Origin: an uncultured Rubrobacteraceae bacterium
GTDB taxonomy: Bacteria; Actinomycetota; Rubrobacteria; Rubrobacterales; Rubrobacteraceae
Assembly (NCBI GenBank): GCA_902805985.1
Contig: CADCUW010000321.1
Location: 1-15,344, forward strand
Reading direction: 5' to 3'
Length of the DNA: 15,344 nt
The position numbers and the translations under genes are program-made. How positions within the stretch are numbered: the first letter of the stretch is position 1; each line of letters starts with the position of its first letter. The notes under the pieces were generated by a model. That model was not told the DNA's origin, searched no databases, and saw only the letters and a program-made list of their open reading frames with translations. Below are positions 12,236-15,344 of this stretch, piece by piece.

Positions 12236-13708
12236 TTGAGGACGCGGGCCGTGATGGTGAAGGAGCTCTGGGAACTGGTACGCCAGCCGCAGTTGCTCCT
12301 GCTCCTGCTCGTCGGGCCGGTCCTGATCATGACGACCTTCGGCCTGAGCCTGGACGTTGAGAACATCCTAAGGCCGCGCGCCCTCGTGGTGGTCGAGCCG
12401 GGAAGCGAAGGGGCGAGGCTCTTCGAGCGGTTCCGCGGGGAGTTCACAGCCCGCACGCAGTTCGTCGGCACGACCGACGATCTGGAGGCGGCCAGGGAGA
12501 GGCTCCTCGAGGGCGAGGTCGACGCCGTCATCGTCGTGCCCGACCGGCCGCTCGGGACCGTGGCCGGGGGGAGCCAGGCGGTCCTGCGCGTCGTCTACAA
12601 CACGATAAACCCCGTCTTCGGGACCAGGGTGCCGAGCCGCTCTTACAGCCTCGTCCTCGACCTGAACCAGAACCTCGTGCAGGCCGCGATAGAGGAAGAG
12701 ATCGGGAACCTCCGCTCGGCGCAGGAGCGTATCTCGGTCCTCGACCGCCGCCTCGACCAGGGCAGCGCCGCGGCCGAGGCGCTCGCCTCCGAGGAGGCCC
12801 TCTCTACGACCGCGGAGCTGGACGAGGCCCTGGCGAACCTGGAGGATACGGGGAGGGCCTGGCAGGCCTTGAGGCCCGGGGAGGACCCGGAGGTCTCCGA
12901 GGCCCTGGAGCGAATCGATGCAGCCCAGCGGACCCTCGGGGAGGTGCGGGAGGCGCAGCAGGCGGGGGCCGAGGAGTTGGAAGAGCGGAGCGGCCTGTCC
13001 GGGCTGCGCGAAGACCTGGCCTCCCTGCAACAGGCGCTTGGGGCGCTGCCGGCCGAGGTCCCCGCCCGGGTGCTTGCTAACCCCTTCGCCCTTCAGGCGG
13101 AGAACCTGGCCTCCCCGCCTCCGGTCGTGGGCTTCTACGCGCCCGCGGTGCTCGCGGTCCTCGTGCAGCACATTGCCGTTAGCCTCGGATCCCTCTGCCT
13201 CATAAAGGAGCGCCTGGGCGGAACGTACGAGTTTTTCGAGGTCTCTCCTTTGGGCCCGGGGCGGCTGCTCGCCGGCAAGTTCCTCGCCTACTGCGCGCTG
13301 GTGCTCGGCACGAACGCGGCCGTGGCGGCCGCGCTCGCGGGCTTTCTCGGGGTGCCCGTGGAGGGAGGCTTCTCTCTTTTGGTCGTCGCGATGCTGCTGC
13401 TCACGGTCGCGTCGTTGGGCCTGGGGTTCGTGGTCTCGGCGCTCGCCCGGAGCGAGCTCCAGGCCGTTCAGGTCTCGATGCTCCTGCTCATCGCGAGCGG
13501 TTTCTTCGCCGGCTTCCTCTTCCCACTCGACCAGATGGACCAGCCCGCCGTCGGCGTCTCCTACCTGCTGCCCGCCAGCTACGGCATCAGGGCGCTGCAG
13601 GACGTTATGATCCGGGGCCAGGGCATCGCGGCATCCGACCTCATCCCGCTCCTCCTAATGGCGGCCGTAACCTTGGGCGCGGCGCGGTACCTGACCGGGC
13701 GCAAGTGA
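12236..13708 (+). CDS. ABC-2 type transporter permease with long extracytoplasmic coiled coil
   Basis: The TTG at 12236 has GGAGG exactly 5 nt upstream and gives 490 residues; the frame remains open upstream to 12104, but that part has no membrane-protein character. TM1 (about 19-38) is followed by a large external domain (45-290) containing a Glu/Ala/Leu-rich coiled coil (about 153-275). Five further hydrophobic segments follow (303-322, 347-372, 378-403, 412-430 and 466-484). This is the ABC2_membrane_3 layout with an unusually long helical insert, like YhgE/Pip- or DrrB-related exporters. It should form a complex with the ATPase whose gene overlaps its stop by 4 nt. The substrate (drug, lipid or wall polymer) is unknown. 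Array 5 lies upstream. Confidence 0.88.
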   Translation: MRTRAVMVKELWELVRQPQLLLLLLVGPVLIMTTFGLSLDVENILRPRALVVVEPGSEGARLFERFRGEFTARTQFVGTTDDLEAARERLLEGEVDAVIVVPDRPLGTVAGGSQAVLRVVYNTINPVFGTRVPSRSYSLVLDLNQNLVQAAIEEEIGNLRSAQERISVLDRRLDQGSAAAEALASEEALSTTAELDEALANLEDTGRAWQALRPGEDPEVSEALERIDAAQRTLGEVREAQQAGAEELEERSGLSGLREDLASLQQALGALPAEVPARVLANPFALQAENLASPPPVVGFYAPAVLAVLVQHIAVSLGSLCLIKERLGGTYEFFEVSPLGPGRLLAGKFLAYCALVLGTNAAVAAALAGFLGVPVEGGFSLLVVAMLLLTVASLGLGFVVSALARSELQAVQVSMLLLIASGFFAGFLFPLDQMDQPAVGVSYLLPASYGIRALQDVMIRGQGIAASDLIPLLLMAAVTLGAARYLTGRK

Positions 13709-14664
13709 CGGTAGGGATGGCCGCCATAGAGGCAAAGGACCTGACGAAACGCTTCGGCGGTACGGCGATCCTCAGGGGCGTAGACATCTCCGTCGCGCGG
13801 GGCGAGATCTTCGGCCTCGTCGGTCCTTCGGGGGCGGGCAAGAGCACCCTGCTCAGGATCCTGACCGGGTCCCTCACGCCAACGGAGGGAACAGTCAAGG
13901 TGCTCGGCAGCCCCCCGTCGGAGTTCAAGGACGAGGAACGGCGCAGGGTCGGCTTCATGCCCCAGGGCTTCGTGCTCTACGACAGCCTCTCCGTGCAGCA
14001 GAACCTGAACTTCGTCGCCGGCCTCTACGACCTCGGGGGCGCAGAACGGCGCCGTCGGGTGCAGGAGGTCCTCGAGTTCGTAGAGCTCTGGGAGCACCGG
14101 CGCAAGGCGGCGAGGAACATCTCCGGAGGCATGCGGCGCCGCCTCCAGCTCGCGGCGGCCGTCGTCCACGAGCCGGAACTGCTCTTCGTCGACGAGCCGA
14201 CCGCGAGCCTCGATCCCACCCTCCGCCGCCGCTTCTGGAAGGAGTTCGAGCAGATCCGGAAGGGTGGGCGCACCATCTTCGTGACCACCCAGTACGTCGG
14301 GGAGGCAGAGCTTTGCGACCGCGTAGGTTTTCTCGTGGATGGGCGGCTCGTCGCGGTCGGGACGCCCCGAGAGCTCAAGCGCCAGGCCTTCGGGGGCGAG
14401 GTCGTGCAGCTCACGCTGGCGGGCGACCCCGGCCACATCGGCGACTGCCTGAAGGCGGTAGAGTCCGTAGGCCACGTGATAGAGATCCGCCCCGACGAGC
14501 GCGCCGGGGAAGCGGTGAGCCACGTGCGCCTGATCTCGCAGGACGCCGACGCGGCGCTTCCGCCGGTGATGGAGGCGCTCGACGGGGCGGAGGTACGATC
14601 CGTAAACCTGCCGACGCCTTCCTTCGACGAGGTCTTCTTCCGGCTGGTCAAGGAGCATCGGTAA
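13705..14664 (+). CDS. ABC transporter ATP-binding protein, DrrA-like
   Basis: The 319-residue ATPase has Walker A GPSGAGKST (40-48), Q-loop Gln87 (FMPQG), signature ISGGM (139-143), Walker B with Glu164 (LLFVDEPTASLD) and D-loop SLD. The switch position reads TTQYVGEAE, with Gln196 where most have His; Gln occurs here in DrrA-type ATPases, so activity is not excluded. A C-terminal accessory domain (about 230-319, DUF4162-like, ending SFDEVFFRLVKEH) completes it. GTG at 13705 overlaps the permease stop as GTGA, indicating translational coupling; an ATG four codons later is the alternative start. It powers the adjacent permease, probably for export. Confidence 0.93.
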   Translation: MTVGMAAIEAKDLTKRFGGTAILRGVDISVARGEIFGLVGPSGAGKSTLLRILTGSLTPTEGTVKVLGSPPSEFKDEERRRVGFMPQGFVLYDSLSVQQNLNFVAGLYDLGGAERRRRVQEVLEFVELWEHRRKAARNISGGMRRRLQLAAAVVHEPELLFVDEPTASLDPTLRRRFWKEFEQIRKGGRTIFVTTQYVGEAELCDRVGFLVDGRLVAVGTPRELKRQAFGGEVVQLTLAGDPGHIGDCLKAVESVGHVIEIRPDERAGEAVSHVRLISQDADAALPPVMEALDGAEVRSVNLPTPSFDEVFFRLVKEHR

Positions 14665-14877
14665 CGACGGCCCGAAGCACGAGTTTTCGAAGAAGCTCCT
14701 ACGAGAAACCGAACAAGGGTTTTACCGTTTACCCACGGACGTTAGCACCCCGCTCGAGACATCTTGCCACCACAAGAGCAGGCTCGGGAGGTGGTGCCTC
14801 GCGTGGTAGGCAATAGGCGCGGGCGAGAACGTGCGTTCCGAGGCCTACCCGAGAACTCGAAGATGGTAGCGGGGAGG
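14665..14877. other. Convergent intergenic stretch, no gene seen
   Basis: This is the tail-to-tail gap between the ATPase and the DUF421 gene. A possible stem pairs TGCCACCAC (14765-14773) with GTGGTAGGCA (14803-14812), with one bulge and a 29-nt loop, and may contribute to termination. Two TTTACC-like words near 14732-14746 are 7 bp apart, not 11, and head no gene. I see no coding or RNA gene. Confidence 0.4.
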
Positions 14878-15344
14878 CTAGCTCACACCCTTCTCAGGGT
14901 CCGGTGGCTTCCCGACCACGTTGCCCAGAGCGGAGCCCCTTCCGAGGCCGGACCGTGGGACCACGGTCACGCTTCCGTCTGTCTCGAGGACCGCGGCACC
15001 GACGTCTTCCAGGTCGGCCATGCCTTGCTGCCGCAACGCCGCCTCGATCTCCTCTACGGTCACGCGCTCTGCCCGCAAGGCGTCGGGCAGGAGTTTCCCT
15101 TCGTAAACCATCAGTCTCGGCTCGTTCTTGACCAGCCGCCGGACGGTGGACGTCCTCGTCGAGAGCCAGGTCACGGCGAACTGGAGAAAGATCAGCACGA
15201 CGAAGGCGAGCAACCCCTCCGCGAGGGCGACGGCGCTCGAGAGCAGGATCGTCGCCAGCGTGGAGCCCAAGGCGACGGTCACCACCAAGTCGAACGCGTT
15301 CATCTTGGAGAGGGTCCGCTTGCCAGAGATCCTGAGCAAGAGCA
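14878..15344 (-). CDS. DUF421 / YetF-like membrane protein, N-terminus beyond the window
   Basis: About 154 residues to the stop are visible. They begin inside RISGKRTLSKMNAFDLVVTVALGS, the hallmark stretch of the YetF/DUF421 family that follows the first helix, so the true start lies beyond 15344. Two hydrophobic segments follow (about 17-34 and 39-59 of the visible part). After them comes the cytoplasmic domain with the typical sequence PRLMVYEGKLLPDALRAERVTVEEIEAALRQQGMADLEDVGAAVLETDGSVTVVP, split here by family-typical turns, and a Pro/Gly-rich tail. Family members are linked to spore or membrane functions in Bacillus, but their biochemical role is unclear. It is convergent with the ABC operon; its promoter is outside the window. 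Confidence 0.9.
   Translation of the reverse strand, partial: LLLRISGKRTLSKMNAFDLVVTVALGSTLATILLSSAVALAEGLLAFVVLIFLQFAVTWLSTRTSTVRRLVKNEPRLMVYEGKLLPDALRAERVTVEEIEAALRQQGMADLEDVGAAVLETDGSVTVVPRSGLGRGSALGNVVGKPPDPEKGVS

Noticed and set aside
13579..14658. 359-residue frame on minus
   Set aside because: It is antisense to the ABC ATPase, which has all its motifs; the frame has no family features.
14730..14755. TTTTACC/GTTTACC words resembling the phased boxes
   Set aside because: They are 7 bp apart rather than 11, lie in a convergent gap and precede no gene start.

Overview
The window is GC-rich, densely packed bacterial DNA. The gene content suggests a high-GC Actinomycetota, with Rubrobacter-like a reasonable guess from style and content: frequent GTG/TTG starts, actinobacterial-type lipoproteins, PRC-barrel proteins, a DrrA-like ABC ATPase and an AMIN-like/Gmad2 lipoprotein. 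The lineage is inference; there is no rRNA or other marker here. Sixteen genes are well supported: fourteen complete, plus one cut off at each edge. I see no tRNA, rRNA, insertion sequence, phage gene or CRISPR array.

Layout. (1) Positions 1-350: the 5' end of a minus-strand membrane-anchored protein, then a regulatory gap. (2) 350-1402: an AI-2E-family permease on plus, whose stop codon interlocks with that of a minus-strand ion channel. (3) 1399-4549, minus: ion channel, ZIP-like membrane protein and an orphan sugar-type solute-binding lipoprotein. (4) 4682-8597, minus: a run of six envelope genes read in the order four-TM membrane protein, double PRC-barrel protein, tiny lipoprotein, HtrA-type protease with PDZ domain, tiny membrane protein, AMIN-like/Gmad2 lipoprotein. 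(5) 8775-11202, plus and divergent from that run: a sensor histidine kinase and an OmpR/PhoB-family response regulator. (6) 11360-11833, minus: an Asp-rich EF-hand lipoprotein. (7) 12236-14664, plus: an ABC-2 permease and its ATPase. (8) 14878-15344, minus: a truncated YetF-like DUF421 protein.

The most interesting signal is in the gaps between genes. Five intergenic regions (178-238, 4632-4668, 8655-8691, 11936-11983, 12061-12087) carry arrays of a pentamer reading GTTAA/GTAAA/GTGAA or a close variant on plus (TTNAC on minus), repeated once per DNA helical turn with steps of 10-12 bp, mostly 11. This is how OmpR/PhoB-family regulators bind: Pho boxes of E. coli, Bacillus and Streptomyces, and also GlnR boxes, have 11-bp periods. 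All five arrays have the same orientation. Four of them lie directly upstream of a minus-strand gene start: the edge protein, the solute-binding lipoprotein, the six-gene envelope run and the EF-hand lipoprotein. In three of these a -10-like hexamer lies exactly 21 nt from a box.

The simplest reading is a local regulon of secreted, membrane and lipid-anchored proteins, controlled either by the two-component system encoded in its middle or by a genomic PhoP/GlnR. A two-component system next to an HtrA protease is reminiscent of mycobacterial MprAB-PepD, but the boxes look Pho-like.
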